Assembly: GCF_023276355.1 (NCBI RefSeq)
Contig: NZ_JALLPL010000001.1
Span: 868,001-932,000 of the forward strand
DNA: 64,000 bases
From: Haloplanus sp. XH21
Lineage (GTDB): Archaea; Halobacteriota; Halobacteria; Halobacteriales; Haloferacaceae
Direction of reading: 5' to 3'
Of this stretch, positions 34,876 through 43,353 are shown one piece after another. How positions within the stretch are numbered: position 1 is the first letter of the stretch; every line of letters begins with the position of its first letter. Below the pieces are notes generated by a model, which saw only the letters and a list, made by a program, of their open reading frames with translations, was not told the origin of the DNA and did no database searches. The position numbers and the translations under genes were made by a program.

Positions 34876-35445
34876 CTACTCCTCTCGCATGTGTGCCAGA
34901 ATTTGGAAGAATCGAAATGCGGGTTCATCGAAACTCTTCTTTGTTTCTGATGCACGTTCCCGGATCTCACTCACCCGGTTGTTGTACTCGCCGTTGATTA
35001 CGAGTTCAATTGATTCGTCATAGTCGCTCTCGAACTGTTGCGTCATCTCTTCCAACCCGTCGGTCAGATGACCCTCGGATACATACGGCGACCAGAACTG
35101 AAACCTGTACTCCTCAGCATCGTCAAAAACGTCGGTGACTAAGTCGTAGTCCTCCTCGAATTTATGGAAGATACGTTCGAGCGAGTGCTGATAACTCTCA
35201 TTTCCGTATTTGCTCCACCATCCTTCCTCGTCGGGAGAGCCTGAATATAGCGAGCCTCGAATATGAGTGACGACCTCGCAAGCATAGACCGTCTGTTCCC
35301 CGTTTATTGATTTGACGCCAAGCACGTCGAGTTCCATCTGTCTACCCGCTTCTTTCGACCGCTGATTGTACGAGACGAGTTCGCAGTCGTTGATGACCCG
35401 GAGGTATGCCCCGACAATTAGTTCGCCAATCTGTGTCTGAATCAT
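34876..35445 (-). CDS. Small nuclease-like partner of the DUF262 protein
   Basis: A 189-residue protein. The first 60 residues resemble a PD-(D/E)xK nuclease core: Glu8 in the first helix (IGELIVGAYL), Asp40 (MELDVLG) and Glu57 (VYACEVVTH). The final Lys of the motif is not present, so activity is uncertain. The rest is helical and acidic. It overlaps the stop of the DUF262 gene by 4 bases, so both are made together. Base composition is more AT-rich than the surroundings, consistent with recent transfer. Confidence 0.6.
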   Translation of the reverse strand: MIQTQIGELIVGAYLRVINDCELVSYNQRSKEAGRQMELDVLGVKSINGEQTVYACEVVTHIRGSLYSGSPDEEGWWSKYGNESYQHSLERIFHKFEEDYDLVTDVFDDAEEYRFQFWSPYVSEGHLTDGLEEMTQQFESDYDESIELVINGEYNNRVSEIRERASETKKSFDEPAFRFFQILAHMREE

Positions 35446-38222
35446 GACTCCTCAGCGGAGCGCACGAGTCGCTCACGCAGTTCGTCAATGTATCCCGAAT
35501 CGGGATGTAGACGATACTGCATCTGGTCTCCCATCCATTCGTAATCGATAAGACGGTACGTGAAGTCCTCGCTGTATTTCCGGGTGACCCCCGAGAGGAT
35601 GCCGGATATCGCTTGACCACCGCCCGTCGAAAGGTCATATTCGTCCTCCATCCGTTGACGGACATCCTCGTTCAGCATCCAACCCCCGTTATCGAGCAGG
35701 ATTCGAATGAACGCCTCCTGTCGGTTCGTCAACCGCCGGAAGAAACTGTCTGGCAGACTTTCGTACTCTATATCAGAGCCGTCGTCGGTACTCGATCCGC
35801 CCGATGGCTGTGGTTCAGACGCAATCCCCCACTCTTCGAGTGCAAAGTCGACTATCTTCTGTTCCCGCTCCTCGATCTCGTCGCGTCCGAACTCGTCATA
35901 ATCGGCAAGGCTCTGCTGCACTCGCAGGTTCGATGATTTGTATTCTGCTTCGCGTCCTCCGGGGGCAATCTTCTTTTGTTCGAAGGGCAGGTTGCCGTAG
36001 TTCTTGTTCCAGTACTCGCTCGCAATGGTGAGGTTTCCGAGACGGTGAACGTGGTCGTCGAACTCCTCACGAAGATTCTCTGGGATATGCTCCTCGGGGA
36101 GCTTCCGGGCGAGGATATGTTCGACCTCGAACGAGGTTGAGAGGATTTGTTCGAGGTCACGCTGTACGTCTTCCCGTACCTCGATATCCAAGTTCTGTCC
36201 GTAGTGGTAGAACAAGTAGCGAATATCCTGACTCGACATCGACTCGTAGAAGTCAGGGTCACGAAGATTACGCTCAAAGCGGTCATCGTCGGTGTAGATG
36301 CGGGTAATCGAGTCGAGACGATTGAGCACGTCCTCGAACAGATACGAGTCGTCTGCATGAATCGAATGAGCGAGGCGCACTAATCTGCCTCGTCCCGTAT
36401 CGGCCCGTCTGCCATCGGTTGCATAGACGCGGAAGACGAGCGTTTCGCACGCCCGAATGATATCCGCCATCTTGTCGGATTCATCGTCACCGTACACCAT
36501 CTGTGCCGCCATCAGGACGGGGAGAACGTTCGCAACCCTGCCGAGTGCGAGCAAGCGTTTCAGTGCTGAATCGACTTCATCAGGGCGTTGCGAGGGGTTG
36601 AACAGCGCCGCGAACGCTGATGCGGCCTCGCGAAGGTTCTGTGTGTACTCGTCAATTTCGTCCTGAACGGTATCGTACTCTCCGTTCCGGTATCTTTCTC
36701 GGAGCCGGTCTTTGAGGGTGTCGAGACTGTTGAAGTACTCGTCTGAATCATATCCGTCGTAGATTCCCCAGTGGAACCGTTGCACACTGTCTTCGTCGAA
36801 ATCACTCACTCTGTCATGCCCGTTAGAGAGGACGAATAGCTCGCGGTAGATGCTCCCGAAACGCTGCTTGATTTTGGTTTCGAGAGCGCCACGGTTGCTG
36901 GAACGGTCGTCCATATACATCAGGAAGCTCTTCGTTTTGTCGAGCGACGACAGCGGCTTCCCCCGATCATTCAGACTCTCGAAAATCGATGCCGCCTCGG
37001 AATCACTGTCTATCTCTACGACGTTGATTTTGCAGTCGTATCGCAGACGCTCTGATATCTCTCGAACAGGCAGGTCCTCAAATTCCGACTCGAAATACTC
37101 CCTGGCGTATTCGAGACGCTCCTGTGACGGGGTTTCACACTCTAGACTCGCAGAACCGAACAGGCTGTCTCGGAAGAACTCACCGTCCTGGTCCTGAGGC
37201 ATCAGTCGGGGACGCTCGTCAACGGGGAATATCAAATTATCTTCTGACACGGTTTCGTCAACCACGTCATCGAACTGGGTGGCGACGTGAAGGAGGATAA
37301 GCGCGGTCGTCAATCGCTGCTGCCCGTCAACAACATCATACACGTCGAAGCGCCTACCTCGGTCTGTTTGATACTGCTCGTCCTTCTTGTCGAGGATGAT
37401 GTTCCCGAAGAAGTGGTTGGTTTCCTCGGGGAGATATCGAAGGTCATCGATGAGGTCTTCTAACTGCGGTTCCTCCCACGAGTAGCTACGTTGGTAGGAT
37501 GGAATATCGTAACCAGCAACCTTCCAAAGACTAGTCAGCGGTTCCGACAACGCTTCCCGAAATTCAACCGGGGCTATAGTAGACTCTATTTCAATGCCGA
37601 ACGGGGAGACGGTATCTTGTCCAAACTCGTATGCTCCCAGCATCGGGCCTCGTCCTTGCTGATATGTGAATTTCATACCTGAGACTCCCCAGAGAGAAAA
37701 TGCAACGAAATAGGGTCCATCAATACCAGCTTCATCAACGACATTTAGCATCCTTGCAGTTCGTTCCACGACAATTCCCTCAAAAGTCGACGCGCCGATG
37801 TATGGGCCATCAACCCGACTACGTTCGCCTGAATTAGCGATATTCAGCGTGACGGCCTCCACAATTCCGTTGTTTGCGATATGGGTATATCGTACAACAT
37901 CACCATCGTCTGTTGTTACTACACCGGGCCCGGTCGCAGTGTGGCGAAGCTCGTCGCCTCTACCCCTGCTTCCCCCAAATGGGTTCGATAGTACTGGGAT
38001 GGACTTGTGCGGTTCTTCGATTTCTTCTAGTCGGTATGCTGCGTCGGCGTCGAACGCCCCCGAATCAATGATGTGTACGACTAACCCCGAGGTATCTTCA
38101 GCATCGTAGACACCGCCCCCATCTCGAATAGATTTTACACGCTGCTCGTGATAATTATCGGCAATAATTCGTTCGTTCTGGTCGCAACCTCGTGAGTTTA
38201 GGATATCTTGCCGTAGCGACAT
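35442..38222 (-). CDS. GmrSD-like DUF262/DUF1524 protein with extra N-terminal domain
   Basis: A 926-residue protein. Residues about 1-195 resemble the region that follows the AlbA_2 (Schlafen-like) domain in prokaryotic proteins (VVHIIDSGAFDADAAYRL, then YTHIANNGIVEAVTL and FVAFSLWGVSGMKF). DUF262 follows with IPSYQRSYSW (residues 240-249), DGQQRLTT (299-306) and FESLNDRGKPL, the ParB-like NTPase motifs. DUF1524, an HNH nuclease, has FEVEHILARK and HRLGNLTIA near residues 695-745. A winged-helix-like C-terminus ends it. The family includes GmrSD type IV restriction enzymes that cut modified DNA, so phage defence is likely. The ATG at 38222 is chosen from its TATA box. Confidence 0.82.
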   Translation of the reverse strand: MSLRQDILNSRGCDQNERIIADNYHEQRVKSIRDGGGVYDAEDTSGLVVHIIDSGAFDADAAYRLEEIEEPHKSIPVLSNPFGGSRGRGDELRHTATGPGVVTTDDGDVVRYTHIANNGIVEAVTLNIANSGERSRVDGPYIGASTFEGIVVERTARMLNVVDEAGIDGPYFVAFSLWGVSGMKFTYQQGRGPMLGAYEFGQDTVSPFGIEIESTIAPVEFREALSEPLTSLWKVAGYDIPSYQRSYSWEEPQLEDLIDDLRYLPEETNHFFGNIILDKKDEQYQTDRGRRFDVYDVVDGQQRLTTALILLHVATQFDDVVDETVSEDNLIFPVDERPRLMPQDQDGEFFRDSLFGSASLECETPSQERLEYAREYFESEFEDLPVREISERLRYDCKINVVEIDSDSEAASIFESLNDRGKPLSSLDKTKSFLMYMDDRSSNRGALETKIKQRFGSIYRELFVLSNGHDRVSDFDEDSVQRFHWGIYDGYDSDEYFNSLDTLKDRLRERYRNGEYDTVQDEIDEYTQNLREAASAFAALFNPSQRPDEVDSALKRLLALGRVANVLPVLMAAQMVYGDDESDKMADIIRACETLVFRVYATDGRRADTGRGRLVRLAHSIHADDSYLFEDVLNRLDSITRIYTDDDRFERNLRDPDFYESMSSQDIRYLFYHYGQNLDIEVREDVQRDLEQILSTSFEVEHILARKLPEEHIPENLREEFDDHVHRLGNLTIASEYWNKNYGNLPFEQKKIAPGGREAEYKSSNLRVQQSLADYDEFGRDEIEEREQKIVDFALEEWGIASEPQPSGGSSTDDGSDIEYESLPDSFFRRLTNRQEAFIRILLDNGGWMLNEDVRQRMEDEYDLSTGGGQAISGILSGVTRKYSEDFTYRLIDYEWMGDQMQYRLHPDSGYIDELRERLVRSAEES

Positions 38223-38579
38223 AGCACTATAGAAGAAAGCATATTTAAACAGACTTTGCCCCACGGTGAAACTGTTCTGAAAGTGACGAGCCCTATATGA
38301 CGCCTCAGAGTGTACTCTATTCGCCTTTTGATTACGACTGTCCTCTCTCAGCGGGTAGCAGACGCGATTCTCTGACGTTCGTCCACTTATTTCCCGAAAC
38401 GTATGGATAGAAAGCTGGCCTCGGCACTCATAGGGCTCGTCACCATCGGGAGCCACCCCGACTCGGAGCGGTGCGCTCGTCATCGGCCAGTGGCCCCTAC
38501 GTGATGCGCTCGGAAAGAGGCTTCTGCACGCCGTCGTCTCGGAATGGTGAACGTCCCCGTCGACGTACCGCCGGCCTCG
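38223..38579. other. Region between the defence module and the palindromic repeat
   Basis: No gene supported. It contains the DUF262 promoter, the inverted-repeat arm TATGGATAGA (38402-38411) and the direct repeat TGGCCTCGGCAC (38416-38427). The DUF262 frame stays open up to 38483 but the translation there is not protein-like and lies upstream of the promoter. Confidence 0.5.
38241..38249 (-). promoter_or_regulatory. TATA box of the defence module
   Basis: TTTAAATAT on the minus strand is 20-27 bases before the ATG at 38222, the best TATA match in the region. It decides the start of the DUF262 gene. Confidence 0.6.
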
Positions 38580-38650
38580 TACGGTTTATTGGACGTCAGT
38601 ACCGGTGGTTTCGGCGAACCGCCGGTACACAGTTACAATAATCCGTATCA
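38580..38650. repeat. Palindromic MITE-like repeat, copy A
   Basis: A 71-base near-palindrome. Its left end TACGGTTTATTG mirrors the right end, which reads TGATACGGATTATTGTAACT on the minus strand; the inner arms ACCGGTGGTT and ACCGGCGGTT pair as well. The right 22 bases are identical to copy B at 45.4 kb. The last three bases (38648-38650) are the stop codon of the minus-strand BtrH-like gene. Confidence 0.75.
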
Positions 38651-39649
38651 GAACTCGTCGCGAGCGTGTTTGAAGAAGCGATGCTCCTGTTCGGCGATGC
38701 CGTTCAGTGCCCCCTCGGCCTCGCTGAGGGCGGTCCGGCGCTCGGCGTCGTCGTCGGCGCTCACGGCGGTGCCGAAGGCTGCGGCCGCGGCCTCCCACTC
38801 TTCGGCGATGGTGCGCATCCGGTCGGCGACGGGGCCGCCGACGCCCGCCTCCGGTGCGAGGACGTCGAGCGCGTCGGCGTAGAGTCGGCGGAAGGCGGCG
38901 CCGCGGCCGTGTTCCTCGATGGAGTAGCGGGCGTGGCGGGCGGGAGGAATCGGATCGTCGCGATCGGCCCACGACCCCACGCGGTTCGCGAACGTCCGGA
39001 TCGCGTCGGGACCGTGGTCGCCGGCAGCGCCAAGCCGTCGCTCGTAGGAGCGGGTGTCGAGCATGTAGGTCGTCGTCTCGCGGAAGGCGCGGTTGGCCGC
39101 GGTTTCGAGGTCGACGCCCGTCTGAACGTCGGTGACGACGATGTGCGAGTAGTTCAGATCGCGGATCTGCCCGCCGCTCCAGGAGCGGTTCAGATCGGCG
39201 ATAGGCAGTTCGAACGCGTCGGGTTCCGTGGCGTCCGAGAGCAGGAGCGCGTCGTCGCCGTAGCCGATGGCGAGGGCGACGTGCGGGGAGATGTGGCCTG
39301 TCGCGGGCACGTGGTCCAGTTCGGTCGGATCGAGAAAGAGGAGGACCGGCTCCTCCATGTCCAGACGGCCGGTGATGCTCTCCCAGGCGTCCTCGAAACT
39401 GTCCTCTTCGCGGCGAACGTAGTCGATATCGAGCGATTCGAAGAACTGCTCTTCGAGCCAGAGCGGACGCCCGAGGAACTCGTGCCAGTCGCGGTCCGCC
39501 CGGTCGAGCGTGACCGAGGCGATGCCGCCGCCGAGGCCGAAACAGGTCGCCTCGTCGAAGTTCCAGCCGTGAAACTCGGACAGGTTTCGGAGCGCGCTCG
39601 TTCCGCAGTGGTGCCCCGTTCGGTGATCGAATCCGGAGAGTTGGAACAT
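38648..39649 (-). CDS. BtrH N-terminal and DUF4872 domain protein
   Basis: A 333-residue protein of the butirosin-BtrH-like family. The N-terminal papain-like/acyltransferase-type domain has HHCGTSALRNL, with Cys and downstream His candidates, and FGLGGGIASV. The C-terminal DUF4872 domain covers roughly residues 190-333. BtrH transfers an acyl chain in butirosin synthesis, but no antibiotic genes adjoin here, so the function is unknown. The ATG at 39649 has a TATA-like box (GTACATACA) about 27 bases upstream. Its stop codon is provided by the palindromic repeat. Confidence 0.8.
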   Translation of the reverse strand: MFQLSGFDHRTGHHCGTSALRNLSEFHGWNFDEATCFGLGGGIASVTLDRADRDWHEFLGRPLWLEEQFFESLDIDYVRREEDSFEDAWESITGRLDMEEPVLLFLDPTELDHVPATGHISPHVALAIGYGDDALLLSDATEPDAFELPIADLNRSWSGGQIRDLNYSHIVVTDVQTGVDLETAANRAFRETTTYMLDTRSYERRLGAAGDHGPDAIRTFANRVGSWADRDDPIPPARHARYSIEEHGRGAAFRRLYADALDVLAPEAGVGGPVADRMRTIAEEWEAAAAAFGTAVSADDDAERRTALSEAEGALNGIAEQEHRFFKHARDEF

Positions 39650-40009
39650 GGATCGTACTCCGGCATGTCGCAGGGGACATGTATGTACACTCCACCAACC
39701 CACTTCGTCCGGCGGGGCCGCCTCGGCGGGTCGGAGCGCCGTCTTCCCCACGCCCGGCGGGCCACACAGGGTGACGAGCACACTCGGATCTACGGGCGCG
39801 TCCACTAACCAGTCCCCGCACTCACAGTCCTGCTCGTTGGACTTCTCGCGGCGCGACCCGTGGCGTGCTCGTGGGGGCGGCGGCCATCGTCGCCGGGGCA
39901 GTGCTGGGGACGGTGAGTTAGTGGCGGGTATTTTCGAGGCGAGGACGGACGCGACGGCGGGCCGACTTGGCCCGGAATTTTTGGGACCCGCTGTCGAAGC
40001 ACTCTGCCG
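39650..40009. other. Intergenic stretch with a gene fragment
   Basis: It contains promoter elements for the two flanking divergent genes and a degraded P-loop gene start (39700-39805). AATTTTT at 39976-39982 is the likely TATA box for the plus-strand gene at 40010. No intact gene is seen. Confidence 0.5.
39700..39805 (-). pseudogene. 5' fragment of a P-loop ATPase or kinase gene
   Basis: From a GTG at 39805 the minus strand encodes VDAPVDPSVLVTLCGPPGVG followed by KTAL: a typical N-terminal beta strand and Walker A (GPPGVGKT) of an AAA-type ATPase or small kinase. After about 26 codons the similarity ends and the frame runs into the promoter of the BtrH-like gene. The rest of the gene is missing, so it is probably a truncated remnant. 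Confidence 0.45.
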
Positions 40010-42271
40010 ATGACCGCACACCACATACCCAAAGGTGCCGGCCTCGAGACGTTACAGGAGGTGCTGACCGGCTGGAGCGAGGCGGGGGCAGCCGACGAGC
40101 CACGCTACACCGCCGACGTCGAGGACATCATCAGCGTCTCCGACGTGGTCGGACGGCAGACGCGGTTTCTCGAGGAGATCGGGGTGCTCGAGCCACACAA
40201 ACAGAAACACCGACTGACCGACGCCGGGCGGGAACTCGCGGACGCGCTCGCCACCGGCGACGAGGACCGGGCGAAAGAGCAGGCCCGCGAGCTGCTCGCC
40301 GACTGGGACCTCACCGAGGACGTTCGCGGCGTGGTCGGCGGAAATCCGATGGACGAGGACGAACTCGTCCCGATCGTCGCCGACCTCGCCGATCAGGACC
40401 TCGAAACGAGTCGCGTCGAGACGGGGATCCGGACGTTGCTCGACCTCTACGACTGGGCGAACCTGCTGGAGCGCGACGCCGACGGCCGGTACCGACTCCC
40501 GGAATCGGCGCAGGCGGAAGCCGAGACGGAACCCGGCGAGGAGACCGGCGGCCCAGCCGAGGACGCCCACGCGGAGATATCGGAAGCCAAGGAAGCGGCC
40601 GAAGAGGCCGCGGGCGCGGCGGAGACGGCGGTCTCGGCGGCCGAGCAACCGACAGAGTCGACGGCGGAGGACTCCGCGGATGCGGCCGAAACCATCGAAC
40701 AGACCATCGAGGACGTGACCGAACAGGCGGTGGCTGAGACGGCCGAAGCGACCGCTCGGTCGGTGGCCGAGGAGGCGGCCCGCGAGCGAGCGGCGGAAAT
40801 CGCCGAGGAAACGGCGGCGGATGTCGCGGAAGCGACGGCCGAAGAGATCGCTGAGGACGTCGCCGAGGAGTTGTCCGAGGAAGTGACGGAGGCCGCCGAA
40901 ACTGCGGCGGAGGCGGCCGAGCGCTCCGAGGAAATCGCCACGACCGAAGAGGAAGCGATCGAGCAGACGGCGACGGAGACGGCCGAGTCGGTTGCCCGTG
41001 GGGTGGCCGAGGACGTGGCCCGAACGGTCGCCGACGAGGCGGTCGACGACGCTACCGACGACCTCGTCCAGCAGGCGACGGACGCCGCGGCGGAGACGGC
41101 CCGCGACGTGGCCGAACGAACCGCCGAGGAGACGGCGGCGGGGGTCATCGAAGACGCGGTCGAGGAGGCAGAACGCGCCGCGGAGACGGCATCGGAGGCC
41201 GCGGAGACCGTCCGGTCGCTCGCCGAGGAGGTAGAGGGTGTCAGTGAGTCGACGGTAGAGGCCGCCGAGGGGGTCGGCGACGTGGACGGTGCCGTCGCCG
41301 AAACGGCACCGGAGACCGAAGAGGCAGTCGAGGCTGAAGCGGCGGAAACCGCCCCGTCGGAAGCCGCCGAAACGGAGATCGCCGACGCGGTCGAGGGCGC
41401 GGCCGGCGATGTCGAAGGCACTGCCGAGGAGTTGACCCGAGAACTCCTGACCGACGCCGGGGAGCTTCGGATTTCGGTCGGCGAGGATTCGGGCATCGAG
41501 ATCACCGTCGACGAGGACTCCGGGGTCGAGATCGGCGTCGATGGCGACGTCGATCTGGAGAACGTCGACCTCCCGGAGGGGGTTCGCGTCGCGTCGGACG
41601 AGACCCTCGAAACCGACGGCGGCGTGGACGAGTTGGCCGCTGACGGCGGTAACGAGGTGGAACTGACCGAGACGGACGACGGCGTTCGCATCGACGTCGA
41701 CGCCGGACCGGGCATCACTATCGCCGTCGGTGGCGAAGAGGGTGAAACGGAGGAAGCCGGGTCAGAGGGTGCGGAAGAAGGCGAAGGTGGCGAAGAAGCG
41801 GAAGGAGAGGAAGCAGGTGAAGAAGCGGAAGGAGAGGGCGAAGCCGAAACCGAAGAAGCAGAGCCGGAAGCAGCGGAGGAACCCGCAGCGACGGAAGCCG
41901 AGGCGGCGGAGGAGACGGAGAGTGAGTCCGAAGAATCGGCGGACGAAGCCGAGGCTGAAGCCGAAGCGGAGGGCGAAACGGGGGCCACGATCGAGGAGCT
42001 CGAAGCCCTCGACGACGTCGCGTCGACCGAGGAGCTCGTGACCACTCTTAGCGATGCGGCGACGGAGGCCAAAGAGGCGGCCGAGGAGGCGAAATCGGCC
42101 GCCGAAGAGGCCCGGACGGCGGCCCAGCAGGCGGCCGGCGGGAACGGGAGCGACGGCTCGACGCCCGCGACCGAACCGCACGCGATCTCACTCGACCTCG
42201 ATATCGACTCGGAGGACCTCGAAGCGATCGTTCGCGGCCTCAAGGACGGGCTACAGAACGGGGAGTCCTGA
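40010..42271 (+). CDS. Large acidic Ala/Glu-rich protein with N-terminal winged-helix region
   Basis: A 753-residue protein. The first 165 residues are ordinary globular sequence that looks like two winged-helix units (GLETLQEVLTGWSEAG and HRLTDAGRELADALATGD). Residues about 170-470 are an Ala/Glu-rich coiled-coil-like tract built from AETA, AEEV and similar units. About 475-590 is a run of acidic beta-like repeats (GEDSGIEITVDEDSGVEIGV). Then comes a Glu/Ala tract and a short conserved-looking end (AISLDLDIDSEDLEAIVRG). There is no signal peptide. Function is unknown; it may be a DNA-binding or scaffold protein. Confidence 0.75.
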   Translation: MTAHHIPKGAGLETLQEVLTGWSEAGAADEPRYTADVEDIISVSDVVGRQTRFLEEIGVLEPHKQKHRLTDAGRELADALATGDEDRAKEQARELLADWDLTEDVRGVVGGNPMDEDELVPIVADLADQDLETSRVETGIRTLLDLYDWANLLERDADGRYRLPESAQAEAETEPGEETGGPAEDAHAEISEAKEAAEEAAGAAETAVSAAEQPTESTAEDSADAAETIEQTIEDVTEQAVAETAEATARSVAEEAARERAAEIAEETAADVAEATAEEIAEDVAEELSEEVTEAAETAAEAAERSEEIATTEEEAIEQTATETAESVARGVAEDVARTVADEAVDDATDDLVQQATDAAAETARDVAERTAEETAAGVIEDAVEEAERAAETASEAAETVRSLAEEVEGVSESTVEAAEGVGDVDGAVAETAPETEEAVEAEAAETAPSEAAETEIADAVEGAAGDVEGTAEELTRELLTDAGELRISVGEDSGIEITVDEDSGVEIGVDGDVDLENVDLPEGVRVASDETLETDGGVDELAADGGNEVELTETDDGVRIDVDAGPGITIAVGGEEGETEEAGSEGAEEGEGGEEAEGEEAGEEAEGEGEAETEEAEPEAAEEPAATEAEAAEETESESEESADEAEAEAEAEGETGATIEELEALDDVASTEELVTTLSDAATEAKEAAEEAKSAAEEARTAAQQAAGGNGSDGSTPATEPHAISLDLDIDSEDLEAIVRGLKDGLQNGES

Positions 42272-42272
42272 C

Positions 42273-43286
42273 CTACTCGATTCGGTCCCTCGCGGCGGCG
42301 GCGAGGAAGGGCAGCGTGATGGTGGCGTCGCCGAGGACGGTGACGTTTTTCGCGGATTTCTCCAACTTCCCCCAGGACCGCGCTTCGTCGAGGGTCGCTC
42401 CCGAGAGGCCGCCGGTCGAGGCGGGATCCGTGGTGAGTTGCACGCCGTAGTCGTAGGCCTCGGGCACGGTGAGCATGGTCTGGAGGACGAAGTTCTTCGG
42501 GACGCCGCCGCCGACGACGGTCGCCCCGGCCTGCTCGGCGTCGAAGGCGATGTCGGTGATGTTCGTCATGTCGGCGAGGGCGTCGAGCGTGAACTCGGAG
42601 ACCTGGGAGTGCATCCAGGCCTGGATGCCGAGCACGGAGTCCTGAATCGCGGGGACGAAGATGGGGACGTCGTGCTCGTAGGCTGCGGCGGCGATGCCGG
42701 GATCCTCCGTCACGTCGGCGTTGGCGTCGAGGTTGGCTCGCCCCAGTTCGCGCGTGAACTCGCTGATGGCGACCGGGCCGTCGAACGCCGGAAACACCTC
42801 GTCGCGGAGGTGGCCCTCGAACAGCGTGAAATGCTCTTGCGGAAGGTAGACGTTGTAGATGCGGTCGACGCCCTCGTCGCGGAGCTGTTCGTCGTGCTCG
42901 CGCTCGTCCCCCTCCTCGGCGGTGCGACCGTGGTGGTGTTTGCCGCCGATGGCCTCGATGGCGTCGTGGGTGAGGTTCGCGCCGGTCGTCACCAGCACGT
43001 CGATGTGACCGTCGCGGATCAGATCCGACACGACTCGTCGCATTCCGCCGGGGACCATCGCGCCCGCGAGGCCGAAGAAGTTGGTCACGTCGTCGTCGCC
43101 GAGCATCTCGCTATAGATGTCTACCGCGCGCGAGAGCTCCGCGGCGCCGATGCCCGCCTTGCCGTACTCGGTCGCGAGGTCGCCGACGCTCATCTCGGCC
43201 CACACCTCGGCGTGATCCAGGGGATCGTCGTGGAACTCCTCGCGGTGGGCGCCGTGGCCCGCCGCGTCGTGGTCGTCGTCAGTCAT
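42273..43286 (-). CDS. dys: Deoxyhypusine synthase
   Basis: A 337-residue protein matching DHS along its length. The catalytic-lysine loop is GGGVPKNFVLQ; FFGLAGAMVPGGMRRVVSDLI and VLVTTGANLTHDAIEAIGG are NAD-site hallmarks. It moves an aminobutyl group to the conserved lysine of aIF5A; in haloarchaea agmatine is the likely donor. The genes for aIF5A and agmatinase lie 2 kb away on the same strand. The ATG at 43286 is taken because the codons before it have no family counterpart. Confidence 0.93.
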   Translation of the reverse strand: MTDDDHDAAGHGAHREEFHDDPLDHAEVWAEMSVGDLATEYGKAGIGAAELSRAVDIYSEMLGDDDVTNFFGLAGAMVPGGMRRVVSDLIRDGHIDVLVTTGANLTHDAIEAIGGKHHHGRTAEEGDEREHDEQLRDEGVDRIYNVYLPQEHFTLFEGHLRDEVFPAFDGPVAISEFTRELGRANLDANADVTEDPGIAAAAYEHDVPIFVPAIQDSVLGIQAWMHSQVSEFTLDALADMTNITDIAFDAEQAGATVVGGGVPKNFVLQTMLTVPEAYDYGVQLTTDPASTGGLSGATLDEARSWGKLEKSAKNVTVLGDATITLPFLAAAARDRIE

Positions 43287-43353
43287 GCGCCGGAATCGGC
43301 GCTCCAGCGGTTTCAACGGCGCGATTGTTTCGTGGGCGTCGGTCGCCGCCGCG

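Noticed and set aside
40447-42243. A 598-codon Ser/Ala-rich frame antisense to the acidic repeat protein
   Set aside because: It arises because the Ala/Glu codons of the sense gene read as Ser/Ala on the other strand; no globular part.
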